DNA of 64,000 nucleotides from Hymenolepis diminuta (lineage: Eukaryota; Platyhelminthes; Cestoda; Cyclophyllidea; Hymenolepididae). Shown here one piece after another: positions 12,245 through 25,030 of the stretch (positions are counted from its first letter, which is position 1; each line of letters opens with the position of its first letter). The stretch is taken from NCBI GenBank assembly GCA_900708905.1, contig CAADRB010000038.1, positions 1,144,009-1,208,008 on the forward strand. Direction: 5' to 3'. The notes under the pieces were generated by a model. The model had not been told where the DNA came from. It did no database searches and worked only from the letters and a program-made list of their open reading frames with translations. The position numbers were made by a program, and so were the translations under genes.

Positions 12245-15200
12245 AAGTCTGAAAATAATTTATTCCTTTAATGAGCATCGATTTTGCATTCAAGACCAAA
12301 TATTATTCATACTTATCTTTACTAATATTTATTCAAAAGATCGATACATCAATACCCTAATAAAAACACGCATAAAAGTAAATGTTGGTGTAAATGTGCT
12401 AATTTTGCAATTTTGAAATTTATCTGAAAATTCGTGGTATATTAATTAGAAAGCAACATTTGTATTTATTTTGAAATCGCATTCACGGAAAAATTTACCT
12501 GATATAAATTTAATTACGAATCAAAATCAGACTGAATTGAATGCTTTTATTTTCACTGCATTATGAATTTTCACAATGAGTATGCAAGTTTATGTAACCG
12601 CATTGGATTAACATAAAACACTCTCCATTAGGAATTTGCATTAAATTTAAATTGCATACACTTTGGCAAAAATAGGTTTATTAATTTTTTTGTTTTCAAA
12701 AGAAACTCTTTGACTGATTAGAAGCATTGTGGAATCGGGTAGCAGAGAACTGATTTAATACTTTTGAGACGAAAAGGAACGCACATTGGTATCGATTTGC
12801 TTGTTTCAATAAGGTCAACAAAACGGTGCCATTATTTGTTTTTAGAGTGTATTAGAAGGCACTTATGAAGAAAGTTTCTGAATAACAATATATTGAATTA
12901 AACACTATGTGCCAATTTGCAAAATTTGCCAAAACGCATTCTAACTTAGAGTTAAGAGTAATCATTTGCTTTAGATTCGATTTCATCCATTTACAACCTG
13001 GTAAATTTGTCCAGCTAATAACTCGTATTGCATTTAGGATATAGTTATAATGAAAATTAATATTTTGATTAATGAGGAAAACGATTCAAAAAGTATGACA
13101 ACATAGACATAAGGGTTCAAAAATAATGCGAAATCCAGTCATTAGCAGTTAAAATTTATTTAAGAGTGAATAAAACAATTCATCACCATTCTAAAAATAT
13201 AAGACCTTGGAATATATTGATTTATCAATAATCATTTACTTAAAATAAATGATATTTATCATAATTAAGTAACTTGATGATGACGAAACTCGGTAATATT
13301 TATTTCTAATTCTCAATAATCTACAGCACTTGTTAAAGTGATCTCATTTACCTCCAAAATTTGACTTTAGAATGGATAAGCAAATACCTGATATTCAAAA
13401 TATGTCAGGAAAAGTACTAAAAATATCCAATAATATATCAATCACAGGAAAATTTGCACCATTCATTATTATAATCTCAGAGGTAGATATCAGTTTCGAT
13501 TTCATATATCAAATAAGAAAGAAACCATCACTTCTGAGATGAAAATGAAACATGATGAAATAGGTTAGTGAGGTCCTACAGGATTAGCTAAAAGTTGGTG
13601 ATTTGTTCATAAAATCGATCTAATCCGTAACTTATTGTCAGTGTGACAGTTTGCAAAATTTTTATCGTCGATTTTTAGCCCCTTTTCATCACAGAACGAA
13701 TAAAGGTCAAGATGCAAACTTTCTGTTAATTAAACGGTGTAAGCCGTGAGGTTAACAACGCGGTTATGTGATTTTTTATTAGGCGCAAATGTTTAAATGC
13801 AGTAGAATAAGTTGATCAGGAGAACGCTCTCAAATTATTCCTTAACCGTTGAAAATGTAAAACAAATTTCTCTCGAATTAAACCATTAATACTATTATTT
13901 ACACTTCTTTTCAACTCTTGATAGAGCTGTAAAGGGATACTTGCATTTGATAGTAAATTACTTTTCAGAAATTACTTTAGCTTTCAACAGAGATTTTTCT
14001 GGTGTTTTCGGTAATTTTGTCATTTCAAATTTTTGCTGATTAATTTTCTTACCAAGTAGCTCATCATCGGCAACATTATCCATTTTTACGTTTTTATAAA
14101 AATAATATTTTTATTTCAACAACTCACTAATAAAACCTTCCTGGAACAACCGAAGACATTGCTGGTGAAAAGAATAACTAAAACCAAATCATATTCGACT
14201 TGGTTTATAATTATAATTGTTATTTGGCAGATTTTGAGGTCAATGACGAGACCCGAGTTTTTATATTTAAAATCGCCATGAGTACATTAAAGAATGAATA
14301 ATTAAAAAATAAGAATGATGAAAAAATTAATTTTTAAATATCGTCAGCATTTCAACATTCACTCTGCAAGATTAGCTATTATAAGCGATTATTTGGATTG
14401 AATTTCGCAAAATATAATGTTAATACATCACTTTTATTGATAATGAAGAAACGCATTTCCATGAACTCTTACTCCGCAGCTCTTTCATTACTCGTAAGGA
14501 TAAAAGGCAAATTCGGAAAGGTAGAATTTTATCTACTAATATCAAAGAAGAAATAGTAAAAATTATTTATAAATATGTGCAAATAAATTATTTTTATGTA
14601 AACGAGATGATATAACATATCTGGTACTTAAAGGTAGCACAAGATGAAAATGAGAGCTAAATTAGATTTCATTAAAAAAAGAATATATTTAACAGTGATG
14701 AATTTCGGAAAAAATGCAGTACAAATGTTATCATACATGAGTTAGCAAATCGAACCTGAAAGAATATTGGCATCATTTAATTCACAAGATGCCTGAAAGT
14801 TAAAAAATGTAGAGAAAATTAATACTAAATGTTGGTCTATCGAACAACTTTTGGTTAAAAATTACAGACAAGGTCTGGTAAAGATTAAAAGTCCTAACTT
14901 TTCGAAATTCCAATTTCTTTTAAAGCCCATCATTTTATAAACTGTCGTCTAAAATGTTTAAGAAACTAAAGATCTTGTTTTTACAACAATAACTCTCCTT
15001 CCAGAGAGTAGCATTCGAAATACCAAAGAAATCAAATTCGGTGTAAAATTTTGGCCAAGAATACGCGTTCATACCGGCAAAATTGGATAAAGTGTGCGCC
15101 CAAAATAATAAACAAGACAAAATGAGGGTTGATGGAATGAACTCGAGATGCTGTTTACGATGCCATGATAAATGTAAGGGTTTAAAAGTTCACTTTATTG

Positions 15201-17424
15201 GTTTAGTTAATGTGTTTACATATTGAGTGTTGATTTTGATAATTTTATAATTGTCTTTGATGTTAGAGTAGATTAGAACTTACACGCCCATCGTTGGTCA
15301 TCATCTAGACATATTTTTATCACTCAAATTGTTAGAGGCGATCAGAATTTTATTCAGTTAATTTGTATTTTTTATTGAAAATATCCGGAATCTAATCAAT
15401 TTAAATAAATTTTAAAATACAACGCTTCAAATTTGCCCTAATTTTCTACTCTGGCTTTAGCACTGCCGTATGTAATAATACGATTGAATAAACTAGCAAA
15501 TATTGGTGTTGCTATAATTCAATATTTGGTGCGACCATATCCAATGTAAGAATTGGTATATGAAAGCATTTTTGATTTTACCGTATATAATAAAATTTTG
15601 TCTGATTTTAGAAGCGGATTGCAATAGTGTCATTTTAGATCATATTCATCCATTGGCTTAATAAATTAAGAGAGATTTAAATTTATTAAAGGTACGTCTG
15701 CAGTCTACAACGGTATATTTACTTGCACAAATAATAACTCAACCTCGCCCATATCCTTTACAGTAACTCAATCATTCAATTTCTTAAAATGTTTTAGTAA
15801 ATGGCGGATTAATTGCACTAAATTTAATTAATTTAGAGTACACTAAAAATTTTTATCTTTTCCTAATAAATTGACCCATTGATACTTAGACGATGCAATG
15901 CTCTAAACTCTGTTCGTCCTAAGTATTATATTTAAGTTGGTGAATTAAATAAGCAGTCTGTTTCCTTGTTCTTATAATTCTGCTATCAGTAAAATTGATG
16001 CTTTGTCACCAACTAAACGAATAAAGCAAAAATGTTTTATGTTATTTGTAGAAATCTATTAAATTTTAAAATTTAATATTTCATATCACGGATAGAATAT
16101 TATAAGGATTTTAACCAACATTAATTAGATATTAAATTTGTTCTGGCTTATAATTTGTGCTTTCCACTGCTATCTGAAATATCCTAAGTTCTAGTTTCTC
16201 ATTTCCAAATCCACAGGATTGTCGACTCAAATCTACTCAAAGTTGGAAGATTTGAGCATTACTGCACAGCATCGGCATTTCTTTTTATTAAAGATGGAAT
16301 AGAAATGGGGAAAGAAGTAATAAATAGCTGTTCACATTCCGTTTAACTGTTTGATGAATAAGTAAATTCTTGATCCTCTCACATTCTCCCAATATTAATT
16401 TTATGGTAATTTCTACAAAAAAGGTTTGCTAGCTTCATAAAAATGCAACATTTATGGAAATCTTCAGTGTCAGGAAAATTCTCATTTAGTGCAGTATACC
16501 TTAAAAGGCTTATGCGAAATCTCATGGAATTGTACCACGCTTGTGATTTTCTACTAAAATTGCAGTAGGAGAGATTTTATCTCAAGATATAATTGTCATA
16601 TTGTTTTGTGGATTCTCATATTTGTTACCTGTGGAAGCTAAATGTAATATAATATAATTACAATTTCCCACGATCTAAGCGGAAATAAAAATAAGAAGAA
16701 GCGAATTTCAAGCATGATTTATAACATGATAGTATTTTATATTTTCAAATTTTGATAATAATATAAAAACATATAAATTTTCATCCGATTGTTAGATAAG
16801 ATTTCTGCATATAAACTTAGTGTAGATTGTGACACAACCGAAATACATGCAGGAACTTCGTTTATTATTTCTGGAATTAGCTTCAGAATTAAAATTTTAA
16901 AGTATTTATCTCAAAGAGTAGGCGATAAACAGTGGTTCAGCTTTAAACGTCAGTCAAATGAGAAGTTATAGACAGAAATCCATACTTTCGTGCTTAAAAC
17001 GTTCCATTTACGTTTGAAATAGATATGAACACTTATTGAATCTGCACAGTAAGTAAATTTGTAATTCAAAAAACCATATTATAATGGTCTTTCGAAATCT
17101 CTGTCGTGCTCGACCTTTCGCAACTACTCTAACGCTGTTAATCGGACAGGAACCCGTTAACACAATTTTCGAATCAAAAATATCCTATTTATTCGAAAAC
17201 TTCCGAAAAGCTCCTGCTCAAGTAACAAATACTTTAAAAGAGTATTGGATTAGTTTGAAATATGATTAAAAGGATATAAGCCCTTGACTAACACAGGAAC
17301 TGATTTTGTGATTACTAGGAGACAACAAAATATGTGCTAAATTTCGTAAGTTTTAATTCTTCTTTGCTGTGAACTCAGAGAGAATGGTATGACCAAGACA
17401 TTTTAATAACCGAGCAAAGATATC
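12245..17424. other. AT-rich intergenic stretch, no gene seen
   Basis: No conserved exon, RNA gene or named mobile element is recognised. The region is dominated by AT-rich sequence. A 22-bp AT-only palindrome at 16057-16078 is expected by chance at this composition. Confidence 0.55.
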
Positions 17425-17600
17425 ATGTAGGAACATCAGTTGTTTCCAAAGCACAGCCAGACTGATGCAGCTTTTTGCCCAAATAACTGTCAAGCTGTCA
17501 AAAGCAATCAGCGTCCTCGTCATTATAAGGATGAGCGACCTGTAGGAGTTGATCATCCCGAGACAAAACATACACACTGCACCTATGAGGTTTATTTTTG
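17425..17600 (+). repeat. Dispersed repeat C, copy 1
   Basis: Similar to 28008-28180 in the same orientation. The clearest block is the ATCCCGAGACAAAACATA and ACACTGCA region (17555-17582 here, about 28114-28144 there). Weaker matches extend to the GACTGAT block upstream. The two copies are diverged. The family is not recognised. Confidence 0.45.
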
Positions 17601-20211
17601 TGGATTTCCGTTTAGTAAAATAAACTAAAATTTAGAAATCTTCAAATGCTTCTCAGATGACACTAGGCTAAGCGTTTAAAGCCCTGAAGTTTCTATTACC
17701 TTATTCTGGCAGAAATTGGTTCAATTCATTGTCTATTTAAGTACATATACTGCTAATTCCCTCCTAGCTCATGTACTATATGCTTCATTAAGTATTATTG
17801 TGATCCTAATTCTACAGTCAGCTAAGCATAAATGCCCTATTTGAGAAATTTCTAGTGAAATAAAATACCATCACAGTGCAATGGTGTTAATAAATCATTT
17901 CGTCAATTTTATAGAATAACACAAATTTGCGAACAAAAATAGTCTTTGTCCTTCGACTCTATTAAGTGACACGAAAAGGTTTTGCGCATGGTAATTTTGC
18001 TATCACCAGTACAGTTTTTCTAGCCCTTTCGATACTGTTTTTTCGATACTGTTAGTAATGCGCACATATTGTCCCTGTGATTGTGAAGCCTTATTAATTC
18101 TCTAGTCTGTAGGTTTCGAAAAACTATTAGATATAAAGAAACAAATGGAGACCTATGGTCTTGAACCAAGTCTACTGAAGAGTTTTGGATTTCCTAGAAA
18201 TTACGTTTGTAACTTTTTCAACACTCAATTCTCTAAGTAATGACACACTTAACCCTCTAAAATTGTTAAGTATATGTAACATATTGAAATTAATAATGCT
18301 TATTTCTAATTACCTTTAGCCTTACGTCATTCATTCAATTACGACCCTTTAATAGAATCGAAGTTTTTGTAATGCATTCAGAATGAATTTATAGTTATGG
18401 GATACCACACTTTCAACTAAGATGTTTGACCTCCAACTGAAGATAAAATTTCAACGAGGCATAAACAGACTTCAGATGCAAATCTCCTCTTCGGTCCTGT
18501 GTAACTAGAAACTGTTTTTTCGAAGGTGAAATATTTCCCTAACATTACGCAAACAGTAATCAAAGTCGAAGGTCATAACTAAGTAAAATTTGCAAATAAA
18601 AATCAAATTTATAGTCATAATTCTCCATTAATATTAATATATGTTAAAAATAAACCATTTAACTATGAGGAAAAATCTGTCCTTTACCGTAGTCCTTATT
18701 TTTTGAATCGGTTGATCTTTTTAATTATTCTGAACTCTTTAAGGTTTTGATAGTTTGTTGGAAATTAATGAAATAATATACATTTGGATATAAATTATAA
18801 CACAAGAACAAACAAATAATTCAGATCAGTCCAGCCAATCAAAGTTACTTTGATCTCGTTAATCGAAAAAGGACCCAACCGTCAACGAAACCTAACGCTG
18901 CTTCCGTTGTGTATTCTTAATCCAAATCGCAAATGGTCTATTAATATCCAGTAAAAGTAACACCTACGAAGTGTACCAAGGCATATTTGTACATGTTAAA
19001 TATACGACTAGATCTAATTTTTTGCCTTTCAGATCAGTTGTAACTGGTAGTTAGGGGATTCTGAGGAGAGCCTAGTCACTTTAAAGTAACTGTTACCAAA
19101 TCAGCATAATATATAAGCCTATTGACAGTAGGGATCTCTAAGTATGGACCGTAAGTTTCTATATTTCTAGTTGTTTAAATATTGCTAAGATAATCAATAA
19201 TCATCTAGAAATAGGATATCTGCGTAAACAAAAGCAATTATACTGGGATTCATATTAAACAAGTATCGGATTCAACTGCATGAAAATTTTTTTCCAACTT
19301 AAACATCTTCTACTCTTCTAACTGACAGTTCTATATTCAAAACAATAAGAGTATTATCGATTAACCTTGAAAAATCAGATAAGAATAATTTGTAATTAGA
19401 TCTTAACAGAGAACTGAAAAAAGTGCAAATATAAATTTATGTTTTTCAAGGAAACTGAAAATTGCCAATGAAACTTATCGAAATAAATTTCTGATTATTG
19501 AAATGTCGGCATTAATCTCGGGTTAGAGAGTCTATAAAATATGAAATATCTAATAGAACACACATTTTCGTTGTTTTCATTGTATTTTGCCCATTCTTCT
19601 CGTTATCTTACTGTCAAAAAATTTATAATTCATAATTTATTTTGCTTTAGAAATCCAACAGATCCAATTTTTGAAGGTTTAAATTTCATATATCAACGCT
19701 TTGATTCCTGAAACCATGTCCCCAATATTCAGGGATTAATGAGAGGGTTAATGAATTCATAAAATCTAAAATCATATTTTTATATTCAGGAATATGAAGG
19801 TGGAATAAGTAACGATAACAACAGAGCCAATTTTAGTTCACTTGAAATGTGAATTTCATTTTAAGGTATCAGTAAAGATCACAGCAGCTGAAATAAAATT
19901 AAGGGTTAAAATAAAGTTGAATTGAATATATTTAAATATCAATTAATAGTGGTCAACGAGAATAACGTATGTTTATTGAATCAACTTTAAATAAATTGAT
20001 TTATTACTATTGCATGATTTTATCGTATTTTACGAAATAATCACAATAATTCAATTCCTTCAGTCCGCAATGGACGTTTTAGAGGAAAACTTGGAGATTT
20101 TTATCAGGCAGAAGTTTTGCTAGCACGCTCACAAACAAAAGGTCAACATTCGATTTATATTTCTGCAAAACTTCTCCGGAGTATGTTAGATAGAACATGT
20201 TAGAAGAAATA
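17601..20211. other. Intergenic stretch, nothing recognised
   Basis: No gene, RNA gene or repeat with a partner in this window could be identified. Confidence 0.5.
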
Positions 20212-20488
20212 ATAATTACTTTCCCCCGCTCCCAATGTTTCTTCTATGAATGAAAATGTAATTTCTTTCTTTATTTCCCCACCGATAGAAGACACTTGAT
20301 AATTATACTTATTTGTTTAAGCCGATGCCGATTGAGAGAGAGTTTCGTGAATACACGCGTGTTTACCATAATATATCTTGTGATCTGCCGTGGGTTATTA
20401 ACTTCCGTGTTAAGTTGCCATATTACCGAGTTTTCTAGATCGTTGGCTCTGTGAGATTACTACTCGAACTAATAGTTGGTTACGTTAT
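20212..20488 (+). repeat. Dispersed repeat A, copy 1
   Basis: About 280 bp closely matching 30179-30457 in the same orientation. One shared run spans the ACCGATAGAAGACACTTGAT block and continues through TTATTTGTTTAAGCCGAT. Later shared blocks are GAGAGAGAGTTTCGTGAATA and TATTACCGAGTTTTCTAGAT. Sequence outside these limits does not match. No coding sense is visible. The pattern suggests two insertions, or one transposed or duplicated unit, of moderate age. Confidence 0.8.
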
Positions 20489-23400
20489 GGCCGAACTTTA
20501 AGAACAATTCAGAACATCCGATTCCTAAAATTCACAGGTTTGCATAACATTAATTAAATTATATTCTAAATAAAATAAATAATTAAGTTGGTCTTGACTT
20601 TGAGCATTTACAAAATGTCTACATTTTAAAGCATTACATTTCACGGCCTGATATTTGAATTGAAATGAGCTCTGAACGCTTAAAATTGCTTCGGACCAAA
20701 ATAACTGGATAACACACTATGGACTTTTATCGTTTAAACTTATAGTTAAATCTTGCGAATATTTAAGTTGTAGTGGCAAATAAATAGAAAAACTAGGAAG
20801 AGAAAATCATTTTCATTAAATGCATCACATTTAATTCATGCGCAACCTTCACACGAATTCATTTTAACAGATTCAAAGTGCATCTCCAATACAATTATCT
20901 TAAGACCCTGTATTAAGTAGCGAAACATTTGTTTTCATTTACAGGACTTTATTCAATTTTTAAAGAATATTTAGAATTTCTCCTTTTTATATACTTTAGA
21001 AATATTATCCTTTTTTAAAACAATACAACGAAGAACGTAAACGAAGTAAATATATAAGAAATTCACAGCAAAACTTCTGAGGATTTTGAAAGGCGTTGAG
21101 AGAGCTTCTCGCTTTTTTTCCATTTAGTCATTAAAATACTTGAGTAGTGATGTTATAAATATTTTTTTTGAGAAATCAAATGACAAATACCTAATTTAAT
21201 GACAATGCTTTGCAGATTTGCAAATATTCTAAACACTCCTTATATATCCCTCCAGTTTTTACAGTACCGTCCAAAATATGTTAACTTAAAGATAATATAA
21301 TTCACTTTTATCATTAAAGTTTCTTCTAGCTAAAACGAATACCTGAATATGGAAATTTTTAGTGCTAAACCATAACAATAAATTTCTTTATTTAAACATC
21401 GTATCCAGCAATTACTTAATGTACAGCTCTTAAGTTACGGTTCACATAAAGAGGTCTCACTGAGAAGCTTAAACATTATCCTTAGACGCTGAGACATTTT
21501 TGACTTTTAAATTTGGTCCTCACGTCTATATTACGATTTCGTTGAGCAGCCTTGGAGTTAAAATATTGATATGAAAAACAAATCCGATAGTATAAAAAAT
21601 GAAAAGAGTGGTTACTCGAATAATTTCGTCTCTACACACCCGTTGTATGCAAAAATTCTAGGCAAACACGACTCACCAGCGCTCGAATAATAGTGGGTAC
21701 TGAAGTCTATCCTGCTGTTTCAGAGTGAATTCTAGCTAATCAGCACATAAAGAATGTTCTTGTGCAAGGTAATGACTTCTTAATCCATTAAGAAAAATAA
21801 CAACACAATTTTTATAACTATTTTTTATGACATTAATACCATTTGGGATTATAAATTGTTCTCTCGGTCAAATTGCAAATACAAACGGTCAAAATTAAGG
21901 TTTCTACTTCATTTATAATCCCAGTTTTAAGAAGATTGCAAATATGATCATAACGAAGGTGAAAAATCAGGAACATGAACTATTTTTTAAGTATGGCAGA
22001 AATGCAACTATATTTATTAAACAAAATAACGGATCAAACAGAATTACATTAAGTTAAACATTTTAATGTTGAATAGAAATATCATTACGGTTAAATTCAG
22101 TTCTAATTTCACAATGATGAAATTGAAAGAAATATATTTAATTGAACTCGAAAATTTTCCCCATCCGAAAAGCTAGATTCATCACGCTTATAAATGATTT
22201 TTGTATGATATATGTAGCTGGATTATAATTGTACTTTTAATAAATATAACTTAATGAAATTTGGAAAACCGATTCTTCAGCATGCATTTTCTCAGTATTC
22301 AATGTTACATGTCCTTCTTTAACCTAAGATAGACAAAAAAATTTCAGGCAATTTCGATTTGACTTACAAGAACTCAGTCCACCTAGCATTGACTCTTAAA
22401 AGTCTTGTCTCGACTGAAAAGACAATTTTTTCTTCGATCGGAACCGAAAAGCGCATAACAGTCCTTTTAGAAATAACCATAAAAATTTAGAACAGACTCA
22501 GCTGACAAACAATTTTGAAGTTGCATGTTCAATATCTTTTCAACAGAAAAGGTAAAGTCTAACAGAAACTTAATTTAAGAATTGGTATCTTCTTTTTTCT
22601 GTGAAAATTCTGGTAAGAAGGAGCAGCAATATTGATCTGATTATAAATAATGCTCAATGAGCACCTCATTAAGCTAACAACAGATACATACACTACAGCA
22701 AAATTGAACTTCAAATAGATTAATGCATATAAATAGTACGTAAGCTTTAGCAGTTTAAAACCAGAAAAATAAACTACTACACAACAGTTATAAAATAGTC
22801 AGAATTATGCAACGAGACAAGAGAAATATCACCTTCTATTTTATAATTAATAAAAAATGAATAAAAATATTTGAACTATCAATATAAGAGAATTGGATCT
22901 GTGAACTATTGACCTTTGACATAGAAGCAGAAATTTTCGGTCTACACTACCCAAAATTTTAAAATGTATTAATTGAGTTAATCAAGCGAAATTCTACAAA
23001 CCTTAATTGAACAAATTTACAATGTCATTCAGTGCGCCATCGTTATTTTGATGAATAATTATAATTACTTATATTAACACAGAAAAATTAATAACTTTTA
23101 AATGCTAATGTGGAAGGTAACGGAAATCAGGTTACGAGAAGTTCAATAAATAATCATGGGGAGGGACCAAACAGATGCTAAGGGCAACATCAAAGTATTA
23201 AAAGGTCTTACTTCATTTGATTTTTGGAATCAGATTAAAGAATTTTTACCAACCGAGTACCTCACGTTCCAAAATTCAAATTTCATTATTTGTCCCCTGA
23301 ATTTCAGCAAACGCTGTGCTGTGATATTCGGTATCTGTTGACTGTTTTAATCAAAATGGGCAGTCAGACCACTCTGTTTATTTTTCTTCCAAATGATCTT

Positions 23401-24568
23401 ACATGGTATTCAGCAGCGTGCTGCTTTAACATACCAAAGATGCAATTCTATCATTCTTTAATTTAGCAGAGCTTTGAGTGCGGTATTCATTTAAGATGAA
23501 GGTAAATCTGTTTTGACTGATTTACTTCAAATACTTATTTGCATTTTCCCAAGCATTTTATCTTACTTTTAGCAAAAAGTCCATTTTAAAAATTACTAAA
23601 ATTGTATTTAGTGGAAAATTTTGTAGGACCCGCCCTTTTCACTTTTAGAAGACGGACGATAAATATTTAAGGGTGGTCGTGACACTTTCTGGTGAAGGAA
23701 GTGAAGTCGAAGAAGTCCGACCTCCAGATAAGTTTCATACGACTTTGTTGTTGGATCACCAGTACTTGAAATATCAATTATTTAACTCAGCACTTACCGT
23801 ATAAAATAGCATAGGTGCTTTTTCTTTAAAGATTCATGAAATACATTAGTTTCATTCATTATTAAACGACTACTAATAATATATCTTTATCAAACATTTA
23901 CTTGTTTCAACTAAACACACATTGCGCTTTTTATCAGTATATTCCGCGAATGAGTTGACCTCCAATTTAAATAAAGTATTGTGATCCGTCAAAAAATTAC
24001 GGACAAGTTAGTTGCTATTGTGAAAGAAGAGCAGCAATTTAGTTGTATTTTAACTCCATGTTTTATGGAAATCTAAACGAATGAGATAAAATCCAGCGTC
24101 TTACAAATTCTCTTTCTATTATTCAGAAGTAAAGGACTTTTATTTTCATTACTAATTCTAAAGTGAAGATTATTCTTGCGGTAGTTACTCAAGAAATATC
24201 TGTTGACCTTGGGCAATATCCATACATTAATATCGGGGAGAGCCTTTGACGGTAATTATGCATTGTTACTAAACACACAAATATAGTCAAATAGGTTTGA
24301 TTTGGTTTTAAATATGCATAATAATATTACATTTAAATGCTAAAATTATTTACAAATTTATATTAAAGAATATATGGAAATGCTTTATAATCTGACAAAT
24401 TAAAAGACTGCTCATTCGCAAACAGGAAAAAGAGAATATTAAATGTCCATTACAGCATTTTGATAATAGCTTTACAAATTATCTGTTTGAATCGCACACT
24501 TTCAATTAAGAACAGGTGAAAGAAATATAGTCAGTGTTATAGTTGATTAACTAATTTCTTTTAAGTTT
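20489..24568. other. AT-rich intergenic stretch, nothing recognised
   Basis: No conserved exon or RNA gene is visible. The short open frame near 23156-23341 (it starts at TGG/GGG rather than a strong ATG context) shows no family resemblance. Confidence 0.5.
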
Positions 24569-25030
24569 GAAGGGTGACCATCTATGCATTTCCGAAATTT
24601 CTCCATTTTCCGCATCCTCAATGAAAATACTTCCGTTTTCGTTCACGAAGGCCGCAGTTACATCTTTATGCCACTATGACGCAAAACCCCATCTGTCATA
24701 GCTAAACAAATTTATCGATTCACTTTTATCTATAACTGTACCGTTTTATTCGAAAGTACATCTCCACTCATACATTGCCATAGTGACTCAATTTATCATT
24801 ATATTTCTACTCACGCACAGACATTGGTCATACGACCGCTCCTACGCTGCCTTCTCATCGCCTTTGTTCTTTATCTCCCTATTACCCACTTGAAACTTTA
24901 TTGTGGCATGGTTAATATATTTTGGTCTAGTCAGCTCTTGGTGTTCCGGTCTGTAATTGTTGTTGTTGTTGTTAGTTTTAGTTGCCAGTTATAAGTTGTT
25001 GCCCCAACCCCTACAAGTTTTAGTAACAAC
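24569..25030 (+). repeat. Dispersed repeat D, copy 1
   Basis: Begins with the GAAGG(A/G)TGA block shared by four copies in this window (also 29300-29843 inverted, 40108-40560 and 60465-60850). Shared landmarks in order: CGCATCCTCA, the TATGACGCAAA-CCCC-ATCTGTCAT region, TTTATCGATT, CCGTTT-ATT, GTGACTCA, CTCCTACGCTGCCTTCT, and TCTTGGTGTTC-GG. A short GTT/TTG triplet run follows at 24956-24976. No protein-coding motif is visible. It could be a SINE-like or non-autonomous element. The family is not recognised. Confidence 0.72.

Noticed and set aside
16057..16078. 22-bp perfect palindrome of A and T only
   Set aside because: Expected by chance in sequence this AT-rich.
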